Below, piece by piece: positions 46,501 through 55,354 of a stretch of 64,000 nt of DNA. Under the pieces are notes generated by a model. That model saw nothing but the letters and a program-made list of their open reading frames with translations, was not told the DNA's origin and made no database searches. This DNA comes from Azospirillum brasilense. Its GTDB lineage: Bacteria > Pseudomonadota > Alphaproteobacteria > Azospirillales > Azospirillaceae. How positions within the stretch are numbered: position 1 is the stretch's first letter; each line of letters begins with the position of its first letter. The stretch is from positions 1,856,501-1,920,500 of the forward strand of contig NZ_CP012914.1 in NCBI RefSeq assembly GCF_001315015.1, in the 5' to 3' direction. The translations under genes were made by a program, and so were the position numbers.

Positions 46501-47001
46501 GGCCTTGATCTGCAGCGGGTCCTGGCAGGTCTCGACCAGGATGGCGTCGGCGCCGCCGGCGATCAGGCCGGCCGCCTGGACAAAGAAGCTGTCCTCAAGG
46601 TCCTGATAGGGGATGTGCCCCAGGCTGGGCAGCTTGGTGCCCGGCCCGACCGAGCCGATGACGAAGCGCGGCTGCCCGTCCGTGAAGGTCTCCGCCGCCT
46701 CGCGCGCCAGCTCGACCGCGCGCTGGTTGATCTCGAACGCCTTCTCGGAGATGCCGAACTCGCCCAGCGTCACCGGGGAGGCGCCGAAGGTGTCCGTCTC
46801 CACCATGTCCGCGCCGGCCTCGAAATAGCCGCGGTGGATCTCCCGCACGATGTCCGGACGCGAGAGCGGCAGGATGTCGGTGCAGTTCTCGTGCCCCCAG
46901 TAGTCCTTCTCCACATCGAGGTCGAGCGCCTGGATGCGGCTGCCGAACCCGCCGTCGCAGAGCAGGACGCGGTCGCGGAGAGTGTCGAGAATGTGCGGCA
47001 T
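43510..47001 (-). CDS. metH: Methionine synthase, cobalamin-dependent
   Basis: 1163 residues. From the N-terminus: homocysteine domain (ILDTLRDRVLLCDGGFGSRIQ, VGGCCGTNVPHI zinc Cys pair), methyltetrahydrofolate domain (GERCNANGSKKWREL), cobalamin domain with GDVHDIGKNLVDIILTNNG (axial His733), and the SAM-dependent reactivation domain (GAKYFSV-like end with MTEAMAEYVHARIRAELG and RGSRYSFGYPACP). It methylates homocysteine with methyl-THF. It is the last gene of a metF-DUF29-metH run; the DUF29 stop is 58 bases upstream. No cobalamin riboswitch is visible in that short gap. Confidence 0.97.
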   Translation of the reverse strand: MPHILDTLRDRVLLCDGGFGSRIQALDLDVEKDYWGHENCTDILPLSRPDIVREIHRGYFEAGADMVETDTFGASPVTLGEFGISEKAFEINQRAVELAREAAETFTDGQPRFVIGSVGPGTKLPSLGHIPYQDLEDSFFVQAAGLIAGGADAILVETCQDPLQIKAAVNGIKRARAEAGSDTPVFVQVTVETTGTLLVGTDIAAAATVIQALDVPLMGLNCATGPLEMSEHVKWLTENWPGLVSVQPNAGLPELVDGKTHYPLRADDFAHWLERFVTEDGVNLVGGCCGTNVPHIAAANQMLRKLAPAGSHRPNPKGRTVHWVPAVASLYSQVTLRQENAFFAIGERCNANGSKKWRELQEKNDWDGCVEMAREQVKEGSHTLDVCTAFVGRDEVAEMQAVVQRFAGSVTAPLVIDSTEYIVLEKALALYGGKAILNSINFEDGEEPARKRLALAKKFGAAVIALTIDEEGMAKTPERKLAIAKRLYDLAVNEFGLPAHDLLFDPLTFTIATGNEDDRKLAIWTLEGIETISREMPGCQIILGLSNVSFGLNAAARHVLNSVFLDHAVKRGMTGAIVHVSKIMPLHLIPEKEVKTAEDLIFDRRAEGYDPLQAFIALFEGRKAADAKKKARAETVEERLKERVVDGDRTGLEDDLAEAMKTHSPLEIINTYLLDGMKVVGELFGAGKMQLPFVLQSAETMKASVAWLEPHMEKADGQQKGTMVLATVKGDVHDIGKNLVDIILTNNGYKVVNLGIKQPIGAIIQAAKEHKADAVGMSGLLVKSTVVMRENLEEMTREGLEVPVLLGGAALTRAYVETDCVASYGSGRVAYAGDAFDGLTLMDQVVGGSFDQQLAIQQAKRAGRAVNRRRVLGQATSATVGPVDKDAARARRARLAEGVPVPTPPFWGPKVIEHVPLKTLVTYLNERMLYQLQWGYRKDGKSFEEFKEWAKKELRPVLDRILQIAAKEEILRPQAVYGYWKAAADGDDVILFAEDGTSEVARFTLPRQAKEDGECIADFLRDVNDGERDVLGLQIVTMGQHCAEVAREWFAENRYQDYLYLHGLSVEMTEAMAEYVHARIRAELGYGAEDSRDKEKLLQQAYRGSRYSFGYPACPNLADQEQLLTLLDAGRIGVEMSDEHQLHPEQSTSAIVLHHPRAKYFSV

Positions 47002-47059
47002 GGGAAGATCGGGTCCGTTTCGGAAAGAAGGTCGGGCGGAAAGGGTCAGAGGTCAGCGA

Positions 47060-47533
47060 TTATTCAAGGCCGTGGCGGTTCGTCGGCCACCAGTCGTGAT
47101 CGAGCACCTGCTCCAGCGTGTAGGGGCAATCCTGTGGGACGGCGTCTTCGAACATTCCATCCTGGGCGAGACCAAGGACGGCCAGACGGCGGGCGTCCCG
47201 GTGAGCACGTGCAAGGTCGATTTTCCGGCGCAGGCTGGGGCTGGCGTCGATCTCGTCCCAGGCGGCGATGCGGTGATTGACCACCGATTCCCGCCACCCC
47301 AGCCGGGGGCCGGAGGCCGGCGAATGCTCGAGCTTCAGAAGATGCTCGATCACCCGCTTCAGTGCGCTGCCAAGCGCCTTGGCATCCGAACGCCCCATGT
47401 CCTCGATCTCCTCCGCCACATGCTCCCAGTCGATGGGCGTGTTGAGGCGTTCGCGGGCGGCTTCGCGGAGAAGGCGGGCCTGTTCCTGGGTCCAGGCGTA
47501 GAAGTCGTCGTCGTAGCCGATCCGGCTGTCCAT
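47060..47533 (-). CDS. DUF29 domain protein
   Basis: 157 residues. IGYDDDFYAWTQEQARLLRE, DWEHVAEEIEDMGRSDAKALGSALKRVIEHLLKLEH and a late RRLAVLGLAQDGMFEDAVP match DUF29, a helical family common in cyanobacteria and alphaproteobacteria with no known function. The ATG has GGAAGG just upstream. It sits between metF and metH on the same strand, which may be chance; DUF29 genes are often scattered. Confidence 0.88.
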   Translation of the reverse strand: MDSRIGYDDDFYAWTQEQARLLREAARERLNTPIDWEHVAEEIEDMGRSDAKALGSALKRVIEHLLKLEHSPASGPRLGWRESVVNHRIAAWDEIDASPSLRRKIDLARAHRDARRLAVLGLAQDGMFEDAVPQDCPYTLEQVLDHDWWPTNRHGLE

Positions 47534-47586
47534 GGCCCTTCCTCCGCGACCGCGATCATCCGCAACACCCTAGCACAGGGGGGCGG

Positions 47587-48468
47587 TCAGGACACCGCCG
47601 GCTGCCTCGCCTTCACGCCCAGCATCCGGCAGATGGCCATCGTCAGGTCGGAGCGGTTCAGTGTGTAGAAGTGGAACTCCTTGATGCCCTGGGCCTGGAG
47701 CGCCTGGCACTGCTCCGCCGCCATGGTCGCGGCGACGAGCTGCCGGGTCTCCGGATCGGAATCCAGCCCCTCGAAGGTCTCGGCGAAGCGCTGGGGCATC
47801 GCCGCCCCGCACTTGCCGGCGAACTCAACCGCGCGGGCGAAGTTCGTGATCGGCAGGATGCCGGGCACGATCGGCACGGTGATGCCGGCGGCGGCGCAGC
47901 GGTCGAGGAAGCGGAAATAGGCGTCGTTGTCGAAGAAGAACTGGGTGATCGCCCGCGTCGCCCCGGCGTCCACCTTGCGCTTCAGGTTGTCCAGGTCGAA
48001 CTGCGCGCTCGGAGCCTCCGGATGGGCCTCCGGATAGGCGGCGACGGAAATCTCGAAATCGGCGACCTTCTTCATCCCCGCCACCAGATCGGCGGCGTAG
48101 GCGTAGCCGCCGGGATGCGGGACGTAGCGCCCACCCACCCCGCCCTCGGTCTCCGGCGGATCGCCGCGCAGGGCCACGAGATGGCGGATGCCGGCGTCCC
48201 AATAGGTGCGGGCGATGGCGTCGATCTCCTCGCGTGTCGCGCCCACGCAGGTGAAGTGGGCGGCGGCCGGGATGCCCGTCTCCTTCTGGATGCGCGTCAC
48301 CGTGTTGTGCGTGCGCTCGCGCGTCGAGCCGCCGGCCCCGTAGGTCACCGAGACGAAGGACGGGCCGAGCGGGGCCAGGCGCTGAATCGCCTGCCACAGG
48401 CTCTGTTCCATCTTCTCCGTCTTGGGCGGGAAGAATTCGAAGCTGACCGACGGGATGCCGGACGTCAT
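47587..48468 (-). CDS. metF: Methylenetetrahydrofolate reductase
   Basis: 293 residues from MTSGIPSVSFEFFPPKT (GGAG 7 bases upstream). VTYGAGGSTRERTHNTV, HFTCVGATREEIDAIA, LRGDPPETEGGVGGRYVPHPGGYAYAADLVAGMK, and DAGATRAITQFFFDNDAYFRF are the MetF/FAD motifs. It makes 5-methyl-THF, the methyl donor of MetH. The ATG overlaps the last codons of the ArsR-type regulator by 4 bases, so the regulator, metF and, further on, metH form one unit. Confidence 0.96.
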   Translation of the reverse strand: MTSGIPSVSFEFFPPKTEKMEQSLWQAIQRLAPLGPSFVSVTYGAGGSTRERTHNTVTRIQKETGIPAAAHFTCVGATREEIDAIARTYWDAGIRHLVALRGDPPETEGGVGGRYVPHPGGYAYAADLVAGMKKVADFEISVAAYPEAHPEAPSAQFDLDNLKRKVDAGATRAITQFFFDNDAYFRFLDRCAAAGITVPIVPGILPITNFARAVEFAGKCGAAMPQRFAETFEGLDSDPETRQLVAATMAAEQCQALQAQGIKEFHFYTLNRSDLTMAICRMLGVKARQPAVS

Positions 48469-49448
48469 GACTGGGCTCCGCTGATGGAGAGGATGGAGGG
48501 GTCGGCCGGGGATGCGCCCTTCGCGGCGCGCACCGCCGGCCAGATGGATACGGTAAGCGGTTCGCCCGGCAGATGCACCACCGCGCCACACTCCAGGCCG
48601 GATTGGCGGCACCAGGCGGCGACCTCGGCGTCGGAGAAGCCCAGCCGGCGGTGCGCGTGCTCCGCCCGCAGGGATTCCAGGGCGTGGGGAGCGAAATCAA
48701 CCACCAGCAGCAGGCCGCCGGGCCGCAGCACCCGCGCCGCCTCGGCCAGCAGGTCGGCCGGCGCCTCCGCGAAGTGCAGCACCTGATGGACGACCGCCGC
48801 ATCGAAGGAGCCGGACGGAAAGGGAAGCTGGTACATGTCCGCCTGCCGCACGTGGCAATGGCGGAGCGCCGTATCCTCCAGCTTGGTGCGGGCGATGGAC
48901 AGCATCTCGCGCGACTGGTCGACGCCCACGGCGCGACGGGCACGCGGCCCCAGCACCTCGAGCATGCGGCCGGTGCCGGTGCCGATGTCCAGAAGATCGC
49001 CGATCCCGTCGCCGGGGATCAGGCGCAGCAACGCCTCCTCCACCTCGCGCTCCGGGACGTGAAGGGAGCGGATTTCGTGCCAGCGGGCGGCGTTCTCCCG
49101 GAAGTAGCTGGCCGCCGCCTCGGAACGGCTGCGCTTGATGGCCTCCAGCCGCTCCAGATCCAGCGTCAGCGTCGGGTCGTCGGACGGGATCGCATCCACC
49201 AGCACCCGCGCCAGTTCGCCCGAGGCGCCGCGTTCCGTCAGCCGGTAAAAGGCGAAGGTGCCCTCCCGGAAGCGGTCGAGCAGTCCGGCGTCGCAGAGGA
49301 GCTTCAGATGGCGGGATACCCGTGGCTGGCTCTGGCCCAGGATCTGGGTCAGTTCCGTCACCGTCAGCTCGCCATGCGCGCACAGCGCCAGCAGCCGAAG
49401 CCGCGTGGTCTCCGCCGCCGCCTTCAATGTCGCAAGCAGTTCGTCCAT
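48465..49448 (-). CDS. ArsR-family regulator fused to SAM-dependent methyltransferase (SahR-like)
   Basis: 327 residues. Residues 1-95 form an ArsR-type winged HTH (ELTVTELTQILGQSQPRVSRHLKLLCDAGLL) that lacks the usual metal-binding Cys pair. Residues about 110-260 form a class I methyltransferase with LLDIGTGTGRMLEVLGP, VGVDQSREML and FDAAVVHQVLHFAEAP. This layout is that of SahR-type repressors, which sense S-adenosylhomocysteine. It is the first gene of the metF/metH unit and has a 16-bp palindrome 73 bases upstream. A GTG 4 codons earlier is another start. Confidence 0.8.
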   Translation of the reverse strand: MDELLATLKAAAETTRLRLLALCAHGELTVTELTQILGQSQPRVSRHLKLLCDAGLLDRFREGTFAFYRLTERGASGELARVLVDAIPSDDPTLTLDLERLEAIKRSRSEAAASYFRENAARWHEIRSLHVPEREVEEALLRLIPGDGIGDLLDIGTGTGRMLEVLGPRARRAVGVDQSREMLSIARTKLEDTALRHCHVRQADMYQLPFPSGSFDAAVVHQVLHFAEAPADLLAEAARVLRPGGLLLVVDFAPHALESLRAEHAHRRLGFSDAEVAAWCRQSGLECGAVVHLPGEPLTVSIWPAVRAAKGASPADPSILSISGAQS

Positions 49449-49460
49449 GACCGCCGACAC

Positions 49461-49857
49461 CGTCCCGAAACGCCCCGAAGGACCAGCGGGCCACCACGGC
49501 CCGCCATGCGGGATACAGATATAAAGATATCTTTATGCAGCGTAAACACGTTTTCACCGATCCCGCTTTCTATCGGGCGGTTCCGGCCGACGGGAAGCCC
49601 GGACGGGACGCGAAGGGCGCGGCAATCCTACCACATGGGGCGGTATCCGTATGGTGACCTCGCGTGGCACGCTGGTCAAAAGGCGGCGCCTGTGTTAGGC
49701 ACGGAACAAAGGGATCGCACGGATTTTCCGGGCGATGTCCTGTCCGGCAGCGTCCGTTGCCGCTCGGCGAGGGGTCGAACCCTTCGGACGTGGCGCGACG
49801 GGGCCGCGGAATCGGATGCCCCGCCCAAAGTCGTGTCCCCAGAAAGAGCCGTCGCCG
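49461..49857. other. Divergent intergenic region regulator / mlaA
   Basis: About 400 bases between the methionine regulator (minus) and mlaA (plus). It contains the palindrome at 49521-49536. The remainder shows no supported gene, and frames across it lack coding character. Confidence 0.45.
49521..49536. promoter_or_regulatory. Perfect palindromic operator candidate upstream of the SahR-like gene
   Basis: ATAAAGATATCTTTAT is a perfect 16-base palindrome, A/T-rich in a GC-rich background, 73 bases upstream of the regulator start and between divergent genes. It resembles ArsR-type and SahR operators (AAAGATATCTTT core) and could mediate autoregulation of the met unit. Confidence 0.6.
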
Positions 49858-50634
49858 ATGAAGCTGGCCAACCTCTCCCGCTCCCTTCTTCGCTCGGCCG
49901 CCGTGGCCGTCGTCGCCCTCGGCATGGCGGGCTGCGCAACCACGCCCGGCAGCAGCGAAGCCGACGTCACGGTGAGCGATCCGCTGGAGATTCCCAACCG
50001 TTTCGTCTTCGCCGTCAACGAGACCGCGGACATCCTGCTGATCCGTCCGGCGACGGAAGTCTATGTGGGAGTCGTCCCCGACCCGCTGCGCCAGGCGGTT
50101 CACAACTTCATCCAGAACCTGCTGGGCCCGCTCTACATCGCCAACAACCTGCTGCAGGGCGATTTCGATGGCGCGCAGGTTGCCACCGGGCGGTTCATGA
50201 CCAACACCATCCTCGGCATCGGCGGCCTCGCCGACGTGGCGACCGAAGCCGGCATCGGCGACCGTCCGGAGGATTTCGGCCAGACGCTCGGGGTCTGGGG
50301 CGTCGGACCGGGGCCCTACGTGGTGTTGCCGTTCCTCGGCCCGTCGAACGTCCGCGACACGCTGGGCTACGGCGTCGACACGCTGGCCGACCCGTTCCGC
50401 ATCGGCACCAACGCCGCCGGGGCGGACAACGCGATGTACGGGCGGACCGCCGCCGCGGGTCTCGACCGCCGCTCGCAGCTCCTGCGCGAGATCGACGACC
50501 TGCGCAAGAACTCGCTGGACTTCTACGCGACGGCCCGCAGCCTCTACGCGCAGCAGCGCCGCGCCGCGATCGCCAACGACATCGCGCCGGCGACGCCGGA
50601 CTTCCCCGATTTCGACGAACCCGCCAAGAAATAA
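49858..50634 (+). CDS. mlaA: MlaA/VacJ family lipoprotein
   Basis: 258 residues. A lipoprotein signal with lipobox VVALGMAGC is followed by TPGSSEADVTVSDPLEIPNRFVFAVNETADI, then FIQNLLGPLYIANNLLQGDFDGA, RFMTNTILGIGGLADVATEAGI, and ETLGVWGVGPGPYVVLPFLGPS. These are the MlaA blocks (DPLExxNR, NTxxGxGGLxD, GVGxGPYVVLPxLGPS). MlaA sits in the outer membrane and removes mislocalised phospholipids. mlaC follows after 93 bases on the same strand; the ABC part mlaDEFB is not in the window. Confidence 0.95.
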   Translation: MKLANLSRSLLRSAAVAVVALGMAGCATTPGSSEADVTVSDPLEIPNRFVFAVNETADILLIRPATEVYVGVVPDPLRQAVHNFIQNLLGPLYIANNLLQGDFDGAQVATGRFMTNTILGIGGLADVATEAGIGDRPEDFGQTLGVWGVGPGPYVVLPFLGPSNVRDTLGYGVDTLADPFRIGTNAAGADNAMYGRTAAAGLDRRSQLLREIDDLRKNSLDFYATARSLYAQQRRAAIANDIAPATPDFPDFDEPAKK

Positions 50635-50727
50635 GGAGGGGGCCTGCCGCGGTGCGACCGTCCGCGCTCGATCCTTTCGCCGATTGAGTGTTGACAAAGC
50701 CCCCGCGGCAGCCACTTTTGCCTTGCC

Positions 50728-51345
50728 ATGCTGACACGTCGCCTGTTTCTCGTGTGCGCGGCCCTGCTCGCGGTGAGCAGCTGGGCCGCCCGTCCCGCCG
50801 CCGCTCAATCGGCTGATCCGGGCGCGACCGCGTTCATCCAATCGCTGGGGAACGAGGCCGTCGCCACCTTCTCGAACAAGAGCCTGTCGCGCGAGCAGGC
50901 GGTCCAGCGCTTCCGCGGCCTGCTCTACCAGGGCTTCGACGTGGCCTACATCGGGCGCTGGGTCCTGGGCCGCTATTGGAATTCCGCCACGCCGCAGCAG
51001 CACGACGAATACCAGAAGCTGTTCGAACGGCTGATCGTCAACACCTACGCCGACCGCTTCGTCGAGTATTCGGGCGAAACTTTCCGCATCACCGGGTCGC
51101 GCGTCGAGGGCGAGGCGGACACCATGGTCACCACCCAGATCGTCCGTCCCAACGGCCCGCCGGTGAATGTGGACTGGCGCGTGCGCAAGCGCGACACCGC
51201 CTACAAGATCATCGACGTGGTGGTCGAGGGCGTCAGCATGGGCGTAACCCAGCGGCAAGAGTTCGCCTCGGTCATCGGCCAGAACGGCGGACGGGTCGAA
51301 GGGCTGCTCCAGGCGTTGCGCCAGAAGGTCGGCAGCGCCGGCTGA
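50728..51345 (+). CDS. mlaC: MlaC-type phospholipid-binding protein
   Basis: 205 residues. Signal peptide MLTRRLFLVCAALLAVSSWAA...AAAQ. The mature part has ATAFIQSLGNEAVATFSN, FDVAYIGRWVLGRYWNSAT, LIVNTYADRFVEYSGETF and an end DTAYKIIDVVVEGVSMGVTQRQEF. These are the MlaC/Ttg2D blocks. MlaC carries phospholipid between MlaA and the inner-membrane MlaFEDB complex. It follows mlaA in the same unit. Confidence 0.92.
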   Translation: MLTRRLFLVCAALLAVSSWAARPAAAQSADPGATAFIQSLGNEAVATFSNKSLSREQAVQRFRGLLYQGFDVAYIGRWVLGRYWNSATPQQHDEYQKLFERLIVNTYADRFVEYSGETFRITGSRVEGEADTMVTTQIVRPNGPPVNVDWRVRKRDTAYKIIDVVVEGVSMGVTQRQEFASVIGQNGGRVEGLLQALRQKVGSAG

Positions 51346-51382
51346 TCGATCGCTCCGCGCGTTTGACGCCGGACCATCTTAC

Positions 51383-51436
51383 GGGCCGCCTTCGCGCGGC
51401 CCTTTTTCATGGCCTTTTTTCATGGCCTTTTTTCAT
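51383..51436 (+). terminator. Terminator of mlaC with triplicated T-rich tail
   Basis: GGGCCGC (51383-51389) pairs with GCGGCCC (51396-51402), followed by TTTTT. The tail GGCC(C/T)TTTTTCAT is then repeated in tandem at 51398-51410, 51411-51423 and 51424-51436 (13-base units), giving three T runs. Confidence 0.8.
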
Positions 51437-51534
51437 GATGGTCCAAACGGCGATTTCGTGACGAACACCGCCGGAAGGGGTATGGTCGCGCCCGAAGCCT
51501 CTCTTGTGTGTTGCAGCAGCGGGCGCCCCATCCG

Positions 51535-53016
51535 ATGGCCGACCGGACTCCGAACGAGATCGACGAGATCAAGGCGATCATCCTCGCCCACCAAACGTGG
51601 CTGACGCGCCGCGGCGGGCGGCGGGCCGACCTCAGCTTCCGCGACCTCTCGAATCTCAACCTCGACCGGGTGAACCTGAACGGGGCGAAGCTGGCCGGGG
51701 CCAATCTGGTCGGCGCCCGCCTCGTCAGGGCCGACCTGTCGCAGGCCGACCTGTTCGGCGCCGACATGGAGGGGGCAAACCTGACCGCCTCCACGCTAAT
51801 CGGGGCGGATATCCGCGGCGCCAACCTGCACCGGGCCATCCTGACCGACGCCAACCTGCGCGGCGCCGACTTCCGCGCCGGGTCGCTGATGAACGGAACG
51901 GGCGACAAGCCGCGCAGCGACGGCGTCACCCGCCTGACCGAGGCGAAGATGGAGCGCTCCATCCTGGCCGGAGCGAACTTCACGGGGTGCGACCTCAGCG
52001 GTGCCGACCTGAACGACGCCGATCTGACGGGCGCCGACATGACCGCGGCCGTCCTGGTCGGCGCCGATTTCTGGGGCGCCACCCTGGACGGCGTGACCTT
52101 CGACGGCACGACGATCGACGAGGCGACGCTCGACCGCAACTACCTGCCCGCCTCCCTTCCCGAGAACGCCATCGTCAAGCCGGTCTACAAGCCGATGCCC
52201 TCGGGCGCCTTCCTGGAGGCCGTCGCCGAGCATGAGCGGTGGGTGAACAGCCATGGGGCGGAGGGCCGCCATCTCGACCTCGACCTCGTGTCGGTGATCG
52301 GGGCCGACCTGACTGGACGCGTGCTCGCCGCCGCCCGGCTGCGCCGCTGCCGCCTGATGGGCGTGCGGCTGCGCAAGGCCAGCCTGGAGATGGCCGACCT
52401 TTCCTACACCGAGATGATCGGGGCGGACCTGACGGAGGCCTGCCTGAACGGCACCAACCTGCGCCGCGCCGGGCTGTCCCGCGCCGTCCTGGCGCGCGCC
52501 GACGCCCGGCCGGCCCGCCTGTCCGGCGACCGCCCCTGGCCGGCCAACTTCGACGGCGCCAATCTGACCGGCGCCGATCTGCGCGATGCACGGATGGAGG
52601 ACGCGGTGCTGCGCTCCGCCAAGCTGGGCGGGGCGAAGCTCGACGGCACGGGAATCACGGTGACGGTGGACACCGCGCCGCCGCCGCAACCGGCGCCGAT
52701 GGAGCGGCGGGCGCAGAAGCATTACGCCCAGCCCTGTCTGGTCATCCAGACGGACCGCGGCGCCCACTCGTCCCGCAACTGGTCGATCGGCGGCGTCAGC
52801 TTCTACGCGCCGGACAATCTGTTCGAGGAGGGCGAGACGATCGAGGGTCGCCTGTCCATCACCGGGCGGGACGACCTCACGGCCACCGCGCGGATGGTCG
52901 TGGTGCACAAGGGCATGGGGAAGGGCCAGGTGTCCGTGCGCTTCCACCAGTATGGCGACGATCTCAAGCAGCTCTTGAAGACCGCCTTCCTGGAGCATCA
53001 GAAGCTGGAAGGGTGA
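51535..53016 (+). CDS. Pentapeptide-repeat protein with C-terminal PilZ-like domain
   Basis: 493 residues from MADRTPNEIDEIKAI. An N-cap (AIILAHQTWLTRRGGRRADL) leads to pentapeptide repeats (LSNLNLDRVNLNGAKLAGANL...). A second cap (VAEHERWVNSHGAEGRHLDL) at about 228 leads to a second block. The final 105 residues (from MERRAQKHY at 389) have CLVIQTDRG, NWSIGGVSFYAP, FEEGETIEGRLSI and VVVHKGMGKGQVSVRF, which fits a PilZ beta barrel (N/DxSxxG motif). The RxxxR c-di-GMP motif is only partly present. The pairing of repeats and PilZ is unusual. Confidence 0.8.
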   Translation: MADRTPNEIDEIKAIILAHQTWLTRRGGRRADLSFRDLSNLNLDRVNLNGAKLAGANLVGARLVRADLSQADLFGADMEGANLTASTLIGADIRGANLHRAILTDANLRGADFRAGSLMNGTGDKPRSDGVTRLTEAKMERSILAGANFTGCDLSGADLNDADLTGADMTAAVLVGADFWGATLDGVTFDGTTIDEATLDRNYLPASLPENAIVKPVYKPMPSGAFLEAVAEHERWVNSHGAEGRHLDLDLVSVIGADLTGRVLAAARLRRCRLMGVRLRKASLEMADLSYTEMIGADLTEACLNGTNLRRAGLSRAVLARADARPARLSGDRPWPANFDGANLTGADLRDARMEDAVLRSAKLGGAKLDGTGITVTVDTAPPPQPAPMERRAQKHYAQPCLVIQTDRGAHSSRNWSIGGVSFYAPDNLFEEGETIEGRLSITGRDDLTATARMVVVHKGMGKGQVSVRFHQYGDDLKQLLKTAFLEHQKLEG

Positions 53017-53067
53017 CCGGAGGACGCCCCCTCCTCCGAGGTGGAAGAGGGGGTTCGCCGGGGCCGC

Positions 53068-54744
<1,677 letters not shown>

Positions 54745-54867
54745 GCGCCGCTCCGACCCTTCTGCACAAAAAGGAAAAATCCAGGACGCCACCCGCGGCG
54801 CCACTTCGCTCGTTCAGGGTTTTAGCGCATAAGGACGCGGCATGAAACGGCGAAGGAGGGAAGCCGG

Positions 54868-55335
54868 GTGGTCGAGATTTATGTGGATGCCGATGCCTGC
54901 CCGGTAAAGTCGGAAATTTACCGGGTGGCCGGGCGCAACGGAATCAAGGTGTGGATCGTCAGCAACGGCCCGCTCCGCCTGCCCAACGAGTGCCTGTCGG
55001 AGCTGGTCGTCGTCGGATCGGAGTTCGACGCCGCCGACAACTGGATCGCCGAGCACGCGACCGAGGCCGACATCGTGGTCACCGCCGACATCCAGCTCGC
55101 CGACCGCTGTGTCAAGAAGCGCGCCGTGGTGATCGGCCCGACCGGCCGCCCCTTCACCGACGACAGCATCGGCTCGGCCATCGCCACCCGCGCGCTGATG
55201 CAGGATCTGCGCGACATGGGCGTGGTCAGCGGCGGCAACAAACCGATGAGCCAGCAGGACAAATCGAAGTTCCTGCAAACACTCGATCAGGCGGTGCAGG
55301 CGCTGAAGGCCGGGCGGCGGCCGAAATGGCGCTGA
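54868..55335 (+). CDS. YaiI/YqxD (DUF188) family protein
   Basis: 155 residues with a GTG start. VEIYVDADACPVKSEIYRVAGRNGIKV, VVVGSEFDAADNWIAEH, DIVVTADIQLADRCVKKRAVVIGPTG, and SGGNKPMSQQDKSKFLQTLD are the DUF188 blocks. The Asp-rich PIN-like core suggests a metal-dependent nuclease fold, but no activity is established in the family. It is divergent from ettA and convergent with the PAS protein. Confidence 0.92.
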   Translation: MVEIYVDADACPVKSEIYRVAGRNGIKVWIVSNGPLRLPNECLSELVVVGSEFDAADNWIAEHATEADIVVTADIQLADRCVKKRAVVIGPTGRPFTDDSIGSAIATRALMQDLRDMGVVSGGNKPMSQQDKSKFLQTLDQAVQALKAGRRPKWR

Positions 55336-55354
55336 GCCTTCGTTTGAGCCGCGT

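Noticed and set aside
47002..47059. Cobalamin riboswitch ahead of metH
   Set aside because: Only 58 bases separate metH from the DUF29 gene, too few for a cobalamin aptamer, and no B12-box-like sequence is seen.
43486..47280. 1264-codon plus-strand frame opposite metH
   Set aside because: It is a shadow of the minus-strand MetH gene, whose domains are unmistakable; long antisense frames are expected at this GC content.
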